This document shows positions 35,709-45,888 of a DNA stretch of 64,000 nt, in pieces (position 1 is the stretch's first letter; each line of letters begins with the position of its first letter). Origin of the DNA: Acarospora socialis (lineage: Eukaryota > Ascomycota > Lecanoromycetes > Acarosporales > Acarosporaceae). The notes beneath the pieces were generated by a model that was not told where the DNA came from, searched no databases, and saw only the letters and a program-made list of their open reading frames with translations. The position numbers and the translations under genes were made by a program. The stretch is taken from NCBI GenBank assembly GCA_025617375.2, contig JAMYGW020000005.1, positions 2,046,001-2,110,000 on the forward strand, in the 5' to 3' direction.

Positions 35709-36890
35709 TCAGAAAACAATGTGCTGTTTCAGAATGCGTCGGAGCTTTAGATGATGGTACACTAAGAGCATAACTGGGGCCAGGATGTCGATGTACTCGC
35801 AAGAGACCTTCATAATCTCCACAGATGAAACGTGGCATTCCGCAATCGTAATGGCAGTGGCCTGTCTCCCCCATAGATGCATAGTTGGCTTTGGGCTGAC
35901 AGGCTGCGCATGGTACCGCACCATCACATCTTTGATTCTTCGTTCGACCTTGCATACATACTCGTAGATGTTTTTCTCGCAAGTGCGGAGGACCAACAAG
36001 AGGGATAGCCAGCAGGTGATTCTTGTGCCTTTGAAGATTGAAAGATCTCTAAGTCTGAGTGATGTATCTTCAGATATCTTGAGTTCGCATTCGTTGGCCT
36101 GTGCGTTCCAGGAGCTGATATACGCTCCAAATGTTCTTATGCCCGCTGCCAATTTGTACTGTTTGAACGGAGTGGAGATTTTGCCCTGCTTGCCAGGCCC
36201 CTCTAGTCTTGCAACAAGTCAACAATCTTTGACTACATGCACGGGGGAGTTAATGACCATGCCGCGAATCTCGTCTATGAACCGCCTCCACGTCATCGTC
36301 TGCCTGTCTGAAAATGCAAAGATGATCAGTACTTGCAATCCACAGTACAGGAAGTCCACAGGGGCCAATCACCTATGGTGGGGTGTTTGCTGCAGGCTAT
36401 CATGTTCTTGTTCTGCACATACTTGATCTTGAACATTTGCAGCCGCCCCTCCATGGGCTCACCGAGACAGGGATTACCATGATGAAGCTTGTCGTAAAAC
36501 TCAGTCCTGAGGTAAGTGCCAATCGCTTCGCGGAGTTCGGGGGATGGGTCAGCCATGTGGGCTTTCATAATCCGGGAGAGGCGCACACGTGCAATTAAGC
36601 TTGCCTTGTAGCTCCCAAAACTCTTTGGACTGCACCGCATTCGTGTTGTTGCCATCCTCATCACTAACCACTTCCAACGCTAGGGCGTGCGAGACATACA
36701 ATTGGGTTCTGGCTTCGCTGGCTGTACAGCTGTCAAAGGTGACGTGGATGCCATTGAAGAGGAGCTCCAACGTCTCTTGCAGCGACATCAGGTTCAGCTT
36801 GGGCCGAGTACCCTCTTTCAAGTCTTGAGCCACAGGAATTGACTTCACAAAATTCCCAAACACTTCCAGAAAGTCTGATTCAGGAGCCAT
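35709..36890 (-). pseudogene. Decayed gene of unknown fungal family
   Basis: From an ATG at 36890 the minus strand reads MAPESDFLEVFGNFVKSIPV and continues as ordinary protein to about 36600. There a one-base frame change leads into LSRIMKAHMADPSPELREAI and NKNMIACSKHP. A plausible GT-AG intron follows (about 36313-36372), then TWRRFIDEIRGMVINSPVHV. An in-frame TGA comes next, and then a long open stretch (LAAGIRTFGAYISSWNAQAN ... RITCWLSLLLVLRTCEKNI) to 35709. The continuity of sense across frames indicates one gene of about 380 codons or more with two disabling changes. I do not recognise the family. A hydrophobic helix (CWLSLLLVL) is the only feature of note. Confidence 0.5.
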
Positions 36891-38103
36891 GGGCGGACCG
36901 TCAACAGTGGAGTGGTCATGGTGATTTGGGTCATCGTCATCGAGGGGTTGATTGATTAATGGTGCCGAGTCATCTAGAGTGTTGGTGAACTTGACCGTTT
37001 TGGGGTGGTACGCATCTCCGTTACCTCGATGATAGCGGGAAGGCTTCGCGCCAGTTTAAGTCTTCTTACGGGCGCTAGAATGGACGCACCCATCAGGAAC
37101 ATGCCCACCATCTAAGCAGCAGCCCCTCCTCACAAGAAGGCCCAATTCGAAGTGCGCTTCATCCAGTATCAAAGTATCGAAGGGTTGGTCCAACCCACAA
37201 GGCCAGCGATAATAATGTCTCTTTAATCTCCTCGAATAAGGTGATAACCAATGCATGATATAAATCTAAAAATAAAAAGTATAGATGCGCCAAGGAGAGA
37301 AAAGAAGAGGTTGCATACCGCATCTTTCCAACCTTGAATCAGTATCGTACACTTCGTACTCATAAAGGAAGCACTCACTGGGGAGACGCGGGTACTAGAA
37401 CAGATTCGTTGGCTCTTTCTCCAAGTTGCTTTGACTTATCAGTCAATGGATGCCTTGCGAATTTCCTGCAACTCTCTAGCTGGGCTTGGCTGATTCGCCC
37501 ATCGTGCGGAGGCAAGAAACTCAAAGTTGGTTCAAAACGACCTCAATAAGATTTCAAAATCTGAGGTAGGATTAAACGTTAAGCAGAACAATTTATGTGG
37601 TCGAAGTTTGCCTTAACGGGACTATGATCGCCCAACTGTTCTCACCCATCGAGGTAAGGTAAGATGAAATAAGATGAACTCAGTGCTAAAGGAAAGCCCC
37701 GATAAGCAAGGCCGTCCGCCTAATGTACCCGAAATAAAAGACTGTCTCTGAAGCGAGAGATAAAGAAAGTACTTGGGGCTGGTTGAGATATAAGAGGAGG
37801 ATGATAGCCCACGATGTGTAGAAAGAGCGTGGCCTGTGGCGAAAGACGTGTGTTATATAGACGACGGCAGGGCGGGGAAGCAGTATTCACAACATCGATC
37901 ATCAGGCGAAGCAGCATAGGTGGATCGCAGTTTTGATTCAGCGATCCGGTGATATCGAGTGAGAGTACTCTGATAGTGGATGAACTCAAGCATGCGGAAG
38001 GTAGGTGGACCTGTGAAGTCAGCGGCTCTAAACCTAGATGTACCGATGAGTGTACAATCAATGCATGTAACTTTGGACATAGCACATGCTCGTATAAAGT
38101 CTT
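36891..38103. other. Gene-poor compartment, right part
   Basis: About 1.2 kb without a supported gene. The last part (37700-38103) should include the 3' UTR of cyp15. Short frames here have no family resemblance. Confidence 0.45.
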
Positions 38104-40192
38104 TCATGTTATAGATATATTAATAATTTTGATCTCCCCCTCCGGTTTCTCCTTGTAGACCCGAGTATTCTCAATCTTATGCACAACATCAAGCCCCTGA
38201 ATTGCACGCCCAAAGATAGTATGTTTCTTATCAAGCCAAGGGGTCTTCTCGGTTGTAATAAAGAATTGTGAGCCGTTGGTGTTCGGTCCGGCATTAGCCA
38301 TACTGACTGTATAGGGCTTATCATGTTTCAGAGTCGAGAATTCGTCTTCAAACTCTTTGCCCCAGATAGACTCGCCGCCTGTGCCATCGCCGAGAGGATC
38401 ACCGCACTGGCAGATGTTAGGATTGTAATCAGGGATTGACTGGTCGGGGGAAACCTGCCTGTATCATGAATTTCCGTATGACTCGATGAAAGATAGTGTT
38501 GTTGTAGTAACCGTTCTTTGAGTGTGTAACAAAATTCTCAACCGCCTTAGGTGCAGCTTCAGGAAACAATCGAATGTGAATATCGCCGTAGGTAGTATGT
38601 AATACTGCGGCGGTGCCAGACTCTGCGGGTTTTGCCTCGAGCTGCTGTCTCGCATTGAGAAGTTTGGGCTTCTCATTCTGTACGTCTCGGCTCGATTTGC
38701 TGATGTCGTCTTCGTTGGTGAACATGTAGAAGCGAACTTTGCCTGACCCTGTGGAAACCAGCATCGGGTCTCGTTCTTCGGCTTCTTGCAATAGAGGGTT
38801 GGCACTCGCAGCCATTGATATGGTCACTATGCCCTTCTTTTGCGGTTGCCCTTGGTAGAGAGCAAGATTTAGGGGGCGGAATGATTCATCTTTACCAAAG
38901 ACTTTAACAACCCGATTGGTGAAAGTGTTGATAACCTTGACACCCAGTATCGAGCCATACAGAACAAAGTGGCCCGATTCATCGAAGATGACGTTTATCC
39001 TGTTTCGTATGGTGGGATTCTCGAGCTCTCGCTCCACCGCTAACCGCCGTCCAAAGTCGACATCGTCCAGCTTTTGAAGTGCAGTTCCTGCTTGCTGCAT
39101 TTCCGTTATCGTGGCCACAGATTCCTCGTATGTACGGTAAAGCTTGCCAGTAGGGAAGTCGAAGATTCGTACCTTTCGGTCAGGAAACGAAAAGGTCGCA
39201 AACTGCGAGCCCGATGGGGAGATGGAGATCGAAGTTGGTGTTGATTTGGCTTTTTTGAATTCGAAAAGATTGGTGGAGCTCTTGTACTCGAAGACATTGT
39301 CTGGCTTCTCGTAGCTACCGTAAGGTCGCCAGTACTCGATCATACCCGCTTGGTCCGCTGATATCACACAGTCATAAGCATTGTTAAATGCAATCAGCGT
39401 GACTGGACTTCGGTGTATGCTAGAGAGCGTGTGTAATGGCTTCTGGTTCTCGCCTCGCCCATCGTAAATGCTTATTGAGTGGCCGACGTCCTCCGACACT
39501 GCTAGCAACGGCATTGAGGCACCCCTTTTGTGCACCCAACAAACACATCTCGGCGTTGTTTCTGTGTTTATCATCGCCAACAGATCTGCGGCCTGTTAAT
39601 CTCCTGAACGTACCCAAGCTGGTCTGGTGTTCCCGTACCGAAAGTAATCACATCGAAGATCTTGATGCTATTGTCAACTCCTGCCGTCGCAAAGTTTCTC
39701 CCATCAGAGCTGACGCTGACACTCTTGATCTCCCCAACATGCGCTCTGAATTCTTTCACGAATTCAATACCTAGAGCGACCTTCTTCCAGAATTTGACCA
39801 CGCCGTCCACCGAACTGGTAATCAAGAAATCTGTAAACGGCGTAAATGTTACGAAAGAAAGCTGATCCTTGTGCATGAGAGACTTGGAATAGCGCGGTGA
39901 AGTTGGGAGCGACGAGATGTACAGCTTCTCATAAGGAAGCTTGCGGCGCTTCTTTTTGGGAACAGAGCTTGGTAGAGCAGGACCTATGTCATCTTCGGAG
40001 GACGACTCTATCACAAAAGTTCAGCCATAGTTCTGGTCGTACGCCCGAGTCCGGGGAATATGACCCGGAGCTGCACTTACCTTCATCCTGCGCCAGTGAC
40101 TTACCCCTGTTGCTATGAGGAGGATCGTCGGTCTCAATCTCAGATCGCGGTCGCTTGTTGGAACGAGTAACGTTCGAGCTTTCGCTTTCCAT
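38104..40192 (-). CDS. cyp15: WD40-repeat peptidyl-prolyl isomerase (PPWD1/cyp15)
   Basis: This is a spliceosome-associated nuclear cyclophilin: an N-terminal WD40 propeller and a C-terminal PPIase domain that isomerises X-Pro bonds. Four exons: 40081-40192, 39639-40007, 38459-39585 and 38104-38406 (636 aa, usual for the family). The N-terminus is basic and nuclear in type ([17 protein letters not shown]). Four WD repeats follow ([40 protein letters not shown] and others). The PPIase starts near residue 480 ([20 protein letters not shown]) and keeps the catalytic set: [24 protein letters not shown] and [12 protein letters not shown]. The last intron (38407-38458) has a GC donor; the only frame-preserving reading is [14 protein letters not shown]. 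The ATG at 40192 is used; another at 40201 would add three residues. Confidence 0.93.
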
Positions 40193-40611
40193 GGTGATCA
40201 TAAGCAATGGCTCCCCAGTGGTCAAGGTCTGTCTTCCAGCATAACATCGGGCAGCCCCCCGGATTTACTCGCGGGCCGAGCTTGGCTGTCATCCCGCGTG
40301 GGTGAATGGCACGGACCACCTTTAGCTTCAGCCGCACTGAACCTCATCTCGTATCCCTTTCAGCCACTCTTAGTGATTATGACTTCCTGTGACTGTCGAG
40401 CAACTTTATCGGCTGCCTCAACAGTTAGAGCTAATCTTCGAGCTTTCGTCCGTTACACTCAGCCTTAAGGCTTGTGACACCGTTACTTCCGATAGGCCTC
40501 AGTAAGCCCTTTGAACTTGCTACGCCTCTCAAGCAAGTAGTTTCCTGGTGTTTCTGTCTTCAAAAGTCAAAAGACTTATGATTCCTTCTATGATGTGCAA
40601 ATCTCGGCGCA

Positions 40612-40640
40612 GGTCAAGTGTGGTCACGCCACACTTGACC
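40612..40640. repeat. Perfect inverted repeat (12-bp stem, 5-nt loop)
   Basis: GGTCAAGTGTGG is followed by TCACG and its exact reverse complement CCACACTTGACC. It lies about 420 bp upstream of the cyp15 start and 700 bp upstream of the metallopeptidase. It could be a dimeric regulator site or a remnant of a small transposon; no flanking duplication is obvious. Confidence 0.75.
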
Positions 40641-41277
40641 ATTAACCTATTCTGTCTTTTCAGCTCTTCACTATTGCTTGCAAGAACGCTCGTATTGCGT
40701 CCATCAATCGCATTCCTGTGGTCAAAGTGGTATGACTTCAACATTTCTATAGTCTTGGCTCAGCTCGCTGCCTGATTACGTACGAAGTTAGGGCACCCAA
40801 TCAACTTTTCCACTTCCTTACTCTTCCGTCGCGTATCTCGCCATAGATGGACGGCACAACAAGTGGCCTGATTACAAGAGACCGTGGGGTGACCATGGTT
40901 ATGTGGGCTCACCTACCAGACACCAAGACACGGGCCATAAGGCTGTGCCGAGCCCTAGGCTCGCGTTCTTTGCTTCAGCGGGTCTTTGTGAAGGACCATT
41001 GTCGCGATTGCATTTCAGAGGTCAGAAAAGAGTGCCCAAACTCTTTCGTCCCCGCTACACAAAGCCACCGAGGAGCCCTTCTACCAGTGGATCGGTCGAG
41101 TACACTTCCCTAAGAAAGATGGCATGACTGAACAGGCCACTTCACATTATCGGGCCTACTCACGAAGGTCTATCCTAAAGTAGACTTCAATGGCTTCCGC
41201 GTCTACATAAGGCCTTGCGTCCTTGCGTCCTTGCCACACACATATCCTCTTCATTGCGTACTGTTCCGTTCGAAGCT

Positions 41278-41283
41278 TATAAA
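41278..41283 (+). promoter_or_regulatory. TATA box of the metallopeptidase gene
   Basis: TATAAA lies 62 bp upstream of the ATG at 41345, followed by a pyrimidine-rich leader (CTACTTTTACCAGCTTCC), a typical fungal core promoter arrangement. Confidence 0.55.
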
Positions 41284-41344
41284 CAGTTACACCTAAGATA
41301 TATTACGCTACTTTTACCAGCTTCCTGAACCTTGATACCTTGAC

Positions 41345-44227
41345 ATGGAGCACAACCACGCCGAGCCTCAGCATTATGTTGAAGACCGACCTAAGGAGAC
41401 ATGCACCTGCAGGTGTCCATGTCATGACGAAAAGGAGGTTGGTGAGAAGCTTCCTCGCCTCTCACTGAAGGACATAGCTCCTAGGCTCCCTAGTCACATG
41501 GTGGACGAATATAAGCAAGAGCAACTGCTTAAGCTACACCCTGCCAAAGCATGCGGCCCTCATGTTGTCGAGTTCTCTCCTTGGAGCGCCTTTCCGGGCT
41601 CACTCGTCGTCATCATCGGCCACGGTTTCATGCCACGACGAGAACTAAATACAGTCAGCATCGGAGGACGGGATGCATTGGTGGTTACCGCAGAGCGTCA
41701 CCGCCTCGTTGTGATCTCCGACTTCAAGAGCCGGGATGGCCCCGTTTGTGTTAGTACTCGTTGCGGGAAATCAACCGGTCCCCGCGACTTCAAAGTTCTC
41801 TCCTGGCCCGCACCCTATCCAACCCCTGAATCGGATGGCCCGCCTTATTCGTTCAAGGGAGCTGGTAGCGGCACGTGGACTGAGTTACGGCCGAAGCTAA
41901 GCAGCAATCGGCAGAGACTCCAAGCTCTACCAGACTCTGGGATTCGGGCTCTGTCAGTCCCCAGAACTGGCACTGCCAGAGTCTTGACTGTTTGTTGCTA
42001 TCCCTCAGACAAGGTACCTGCAAATACTGCCACCGCCAAAGCCAACATCATCAAAGCTTGCGCAACCATGACAAAGTATTATGATCAGGCCAGTTACGGC
42101 AAGCTAAATGTCGCCGTTGACGTTACCGACTTCTTCGCGATGGTCGACAAATTCGACTGGTATTATCGGGCCTCTTCAACCACGGATCCGGGATACCCCA
42201 ATTTCAAGGCCGAGGTCATGCCGCAGATCTACGCCGAGTCGGCAAACTATGCCAAAGGCCAAGGATACAATCTCGACGATTACGACATTTTGATGACCAT
42301 AGTTCATATGGGAACTTTCCTGCGTGCTTGGGGAGGTGGGTCAGTTGGTCCCTCCATCAAGTATTTCCGCACAGCCACGACAACCCAATCCGCAGTGTCG
42401 ATTGATGTCGAGATTACGGGCACCCTGGGGACAATTACACTTGGTGACGATGCCGACTGGGGCCGTTACGCACACGAGTTCGGGCACAATATCGTTCCGC
42501 CGCCCGGGCTGTTGAGACAGGATATATATGCGTCAGACACCACTCCCGGTGCCGACTTCACGGCGCAAGAGTTTGATCTTATGGGAGATCACGACAGCCA
42601 TCCTCTATTCTCCGGCTATAATATCGATGGCCTGGGCTGGTTCGACAGTCAAAACGTGCTCGCACTGACGTGGAGCCGTTCCCCGTTCTCCCGTGAAGTG
42701 GAAATCATAGCTCACGGACTGACCCAAAACACAAACTCGTCCAGATTCCATCTGGTCCGAATTCAAGTGTCGAGCGGCTTGGAGTACTATATCGAAGTTC
42801 GACAGCAGCCCGGAGCGACGGGTCAGGTCTTCGATTCGAGCATTCCTGTGCCGGCTGGCAAAGATGGCGGTGTTCTAGTAACTCGATCTATAACAGGTAC
42901 GGTTAACAATAACGAGGAAATACGCTTGATTACTCTACTTCAAGCCAGTCAGACAACCTTGACGGCAGGTCAAGTAGCGGTTGATCCACTGCGAACCATC
43001 TTAATCACGGTCGTCGATGACAATGTTCAAGCAAACCCACGAGTCTGCAAAGTGAATATCGAGTGGGCACAGCCTGTGACGGGTACTCCTGGTGGGACGT
43101 TTGATTTGTGGCTCGAGCCTTGGGGCCCTGGATATACCACCCCAGATATTTGGATCGACAGAAGTCCCTTTGGGGTTTATGATCGCCAGGATGCATCTGG
43201 GGCTCCGATAAATGGCGGTGACGCGCCTAGGCTGGGCGAGATTAACGAAATCAAGGCCAGAATCCGGAACACCGGAACATCAGACGCAAAGAACGTTGTT
43301 GCTAGTTTCTATGTGAACACGCCCCCGGGCATTGGCGACTCGGGCAATTGGACCCCGCTCAAGACCGTCACAGTCCCGACTATCACAGCCGGAAGCAACC
43401 AGGTCGCCGAGGCTGAGTGGGATCCACTTGTTGGCGAACACACGTGTCTGAAAGTCGCCATCGTGCCACAGACCGGAGAAGTCTCCATCAGCAACAACAG
43501 AGCACAAGAGAATGTGTTTACCTTTCAACCGGCTGCCCACTCGGTGCCGGAACCTGTCGAGTTGCCAGTCACGGTCCGCAACCCGCTCGACAGACGCACG
43601 CTGGTCTGGATCTCAATCGATGGCGTTCCAGAGGGCTACTACGTGTACTTCCCACGTCAATACCTGTACTTAGAACCCCGTGCGGAGCGAAACCTCGAAC
43701 TCCTCGTCATCCCTCTATGCGAAGTGCGAGATCTGAAATTCAAGGTTGCCAACGTCCGCGTAAGCGGTTACTTGCCATGGCAATATGTCGACAAAATGCC
43801 ATCCAACGGCTTGCCACCGGCTTCTGTCGCCCGACACATTGGCGGGATTCAAGCGATCGTCGCCCCCAAGCTTGGAAGCCAGATTAGACTTCAGGAGACC
43901 CCGAAAGGCACTACCAGCAGCGTTACAGTCCGTGGAAACGTGACTCCTGCCATTATCGCCCAAGCAGTTCGCGTGGACATGATCTGGGAAGACGGCCACG
44001 TCGATGTGCAATCGGTTTTGACCGACAGGACAGGCTCTTTTGCGGCAACTTTTTCCCTTTCTGAAGACGGCGGCATCTCCATTGCTGCTGCCGGTACAGC
44101 CAGGACCACGGTCGATCTAGCGTTTCATGCTCATATTATCAACGCGGCGGTGCTGGCGCCAAGCGATTCGAATATCGTTCACTATACCGCGACATTAGGT
44201 CCAAAGGACCCGGAGGTTCCGAGGTAG
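41345..44227 (+). CDS. TIG / HExxH metallopeptidase / CARDB protein, bacterial-type
   Basis: A single uninterrupted 960-aa frame, unlike the intron-bearing genes around it. Domains: a cysteine-rich N-terminus (CTCRCPCHDEKE); an IPT/TIG-type beta-sandwich (residues about 74-155, VEFSPWSAFPGSLVVIIGHG); and a zinc-peptidase domain (about 215-480) with the active site RYAHEFGHNIV (His377, Glu378, His381) and downstream QEFDLMGDHDSHP. The latter resembles the 'DLM' region after the HExxH of M6 (immune inhibitor A-like) peptidases. A CARDB-like adhesion domain follows (about 630-720, IKARIRNTGTSDAKNVVASF), then further beta-rich modules. No signal peptide or membrane helix is visible, so secretion is uncertain. 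The domain order is known mainly from bacterial surface and secreted proteases, and absence of introns supports acquisition by transfer (inference). The substrate is unknown. Confidence 0.8.
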   Translation: MEHNHAEPQHYVEDRPKETCTCRCPCHDEKEVGEKLPRLSLKDIAPRLPSHMVDEYKQEQLLKLHPAKACGPHVVEFSPWSAFPGSLVVIIGHGFMPRRELNTVSIGGRDALVVTAERHRLVVISDFKSRDGPVCVSTRCGKSTGPRDFKVLSWPAPYPTPESDGPPYSFKGAGSGTWTELRPKLSSNRQRLQALPDSGIRALSVPRTGTARVLTVCCYPSDKVPANTATAKANIIKACATMTKYYDQASYGKLNVAVDVTDFFAMVDKFDWYYRASSTTDPGYPNFKAEVMPQIYAESANYAKGQGYNLDDYDILMTIVHMGTFLRAWGGGSVGPSIKYFRTATTTQSAVSIDVEITGTLGTITLGDDADWGRYAHEFGHNIVPPPGLLRQDIYASDTTPGADFTAQEFDLMGDHDSHPLFSGYNIDGLGWFDSQNVLALTWSRSPFSREVEIIAHGLTQNTNSSRFHLVRIQVSSGLEYYIEVRQQPGATGQVFDSSIPVPAGKDGGVLVTRSITGTVNNNEEIRLITLLQASQTTLTAGQVAVDPLRTILITVVDDNVQANPRVCKVNIEWAQPVTGTPGGTFDLWLEPWGPGYTTPDIWIDRSPFGVYDRQDASGAPINGGDAPRLGEINEIKARIRNTGTSDAKNVVASFYVNTPPGIGDSGNWTPLKTVTVPTITAGSNQVAEAEWDPLVGEHTCLKVAIVPQTGEVSISNNRAQENVFTFQPAAHSVPEPVELPVTVRNPLDRRTLVWISIDGVPEGYYVYFPRQYLYLEPRAERNLELLVIPLCEVRDLKFKVANVRVSGYLPWQYVDKMPSNGLPPASVARHIGGIQAIVAPKLGSQIRLQETPKGTTSSVTVRGNVTPAIIAQAVRVDMIWEDGHVDVQSVLTDRTGSFAATFSLSEDGGISIAAAGTARTTVDLAFHAHIINAAVLAPSDSNIVHYTATLGPKDPEVPR

Positions 44228-44613
44228 ATATATAATACGTTATATCTACGATGAAAGCTTATTGAAGAAACCTTCCGCTTGGGTTTGACGTGTTGTTGCT
44301 GTGCTCAGGATTCTAAAACGTTCGTTGGTTCTTCAGTGCTACGGTATACGATCAGTATAAAAGGTGGTGGTGAGCTAGTTCGCAAACCAATACTTCTTTG
44401 AATTGTCTATCTTTTCAAACATAGTCTATTGCAAAAACATCACTGAACCCAACAGAAATCACTTCCCGTTATCTGTGCAACCCTCCTATGCGTCCATCCC
44501 CTCCGCCGTCCCATCAAAAACCACAACCAACACCCTCTCACTCAATATCCCACGCTCCCACTCCCCACTCCCCACTCCCCACCGCCGCTCCCTTCCCTAA
44601 CCCTCGCCTTCCC
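44228..44613. other. Tail-to-tail spacer with C-rich repeats
   Basis: This interval lies between the metallopeptidase and the SnoaL-like gene. It contains a plus-strand TATAAAA at about 44355 and a short run of CCCACTCC repeats (about 44556-44580). Confidence 0.5.
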
Positions 44614-45135
44614 TCAAAACATCGCAATCGGATTCGTCGTATTCGCCGGCCTCGCCTGCGTCACATCCCAATGCTCAACAATACACGTGCCATTCATCCT
44701 ATAAATATCCGCGACCGCCAACGGCTGCGGCTCATCCTCCACGCGCAAATGGGCAAACCCGATATTATTATCGAAACTCGTCCTCAACAACGTGAACGGC
44801 GCAAACGGCACGATCTGCTCGAGCTTGGCGATGTTGGGGGCGCGCCCCTGCTGGTCCGTCGGGTCGTGCTCGACCAGGTCCTCGGCGACGTAGGTCAGGA
44901 AGGCCTTGGACACGTTCTTTTCCGTGTACAGGGCTTCGAGGAAGCCGTTGAAGATGGCGCGTTGGGTCGGCTCGGAGACGGGGCGCCCCGGGCAGTAGGG
45001 GGGCGAGGTGCTGTAGGTGTGCAGGCGCGCGTCGAGGCGGGCCGAGGAGCTGCTGGGGAGGTTGTCCCAGGTGTAGGGGATGGCGAGGAGGAGGGGGAGG
45101 GAGGAGAGGGTGGAGAGGAGGATTGGGAGACGCAT
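44614..45135 (-). CDS. Secreted SnoaL/NTF2-like protein
   Basis: Single exon, 173 aa. The ATG at 45135 starts a clear signal peptide (MRLPILLSTLSSLPLLLAIP); the upstream in-frame extension to 45270 lacks it and crosses the TATA box, so it was not used. The mature part fits the SnoaL-like alpha+beta barrel found in polyketide cyclases and in many uncharacterised secreted fungal proteins: a helix with AIFNGFLEALYTEKNVSKAF, then VAEDLVEHDPTDQQG, a beta-hairpin core and the closing IVEHWDVTQARP. The catalytic role is unknown; the H-D pair in EHD and the C-terminal EHWD are typical pocket positions. N-glycosylation sites are possible (NVS, NGT, NTT). TATA sits about 110 bp upstream. Confidence 0.85.
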   Translation of the reverse strand: MRLPILLSTLSSLPLLLAIPYTWDNLPSSSSARLDARLHTYSTSPPYCPGRPVSEPTQRAIFNGFLEALYTEKNVSKAFLTYVAEDLVEHDPTDQQGRAPNIAKLEQIVPFAPFTLLRTSFDNNIGFAHLRVEDEPQPLAVADIYRMNGTCIVEHWDVTQARPANTTNPIAMF

Positions 45136-45888
45136 TTTTTTTCTCTGGGGTGATGAGACTGAGTGAGAAGACTTCTGTAAAATGGAGGCTTTGCTGTGAA
45201 TGCTGGCAGTGTTGGGCTTGTTAGAGGCTATCGGTACCCAGGCCTTTATACCATCGACTCCTGCAGGCACGCAGACGACGGCCCTTGAGCATTGCAGGAT
45301 CCATGACGCCGTGACGGACTGTATGGTGATGAAAATGTAGATTACGCAAATCGGTGCAAATCAGCATCTCTTGCTGGACATGAGTTTGACATATCAAGCC
45401 GATCGAGTAGCTTCAAGCCACACTGAAGGTTGTCGGTCACCGAGTTGAAGAGGTACAAGGACCTCCGCAGACGACGGTCCTAGGAAGGTTCTGACATAGA
45501 TTAGGTCTCGATCGATCTGATCTGGCTTTTGTGAGATGCGAGATTTGAGCAGTAAGAGCAAAGTTTCGTTTTCGCATATCAGACTGTTTCGTTGTTGTTA
45601 CTTGCTTGAATTCCGGTACTTTTGGTCTTCTTTGCTTAGTCAGCGCAAATTAGGGTAGGTAGGTGCAGGCGTAAATCTTCGGGGTTCGCAGTTGACACCA
45701 AACACAAAGTACGGAGTTGATCCGGTAGCAAGAAATAGTCCGTTAACATTTTCAGAGCTAGGCTTGAATATCTCCGTGGTCGAGGAAGTACGCGCAAGAC
45801 ACGCTGTTTCTACATTTGCCTCTTCGAGTACTATCATCAGTACCGCGTAGGGTCAACGTAATCTAGTAACAAAGCACCGATGCACCTA
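45136..45888. other. Spacer upstream of the SnoaL-like gene
   Basis: This 753-bp interval holds the promoter of the SnoaL-like gene and the 3' UTR of the FAR-17a gene. It has a GGTAGGTAGG run near 45655, related to the TACCTA-type motifs seen elsewhere. No gene was found. Confidence 0.45.
45245..45250 (-). promoter_or_regulatory. TATA box of the SnoaL-like gene
   Basis: TATAAA on the minus strand, about 110 bp upstream of the ATG at 45135. Confidence 0.5.

Larger units (their letters stand above)
40193..41344. other. Divergent spacer, cyp15 / metallopeptidase
   Basis: This 1.15-kb interval contains the cyp15 promoter, a perfect 12-bp-stem hairpin (40612-40640) and the TATA box of the next gene. 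No gene was found. Confidence 0.5.
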
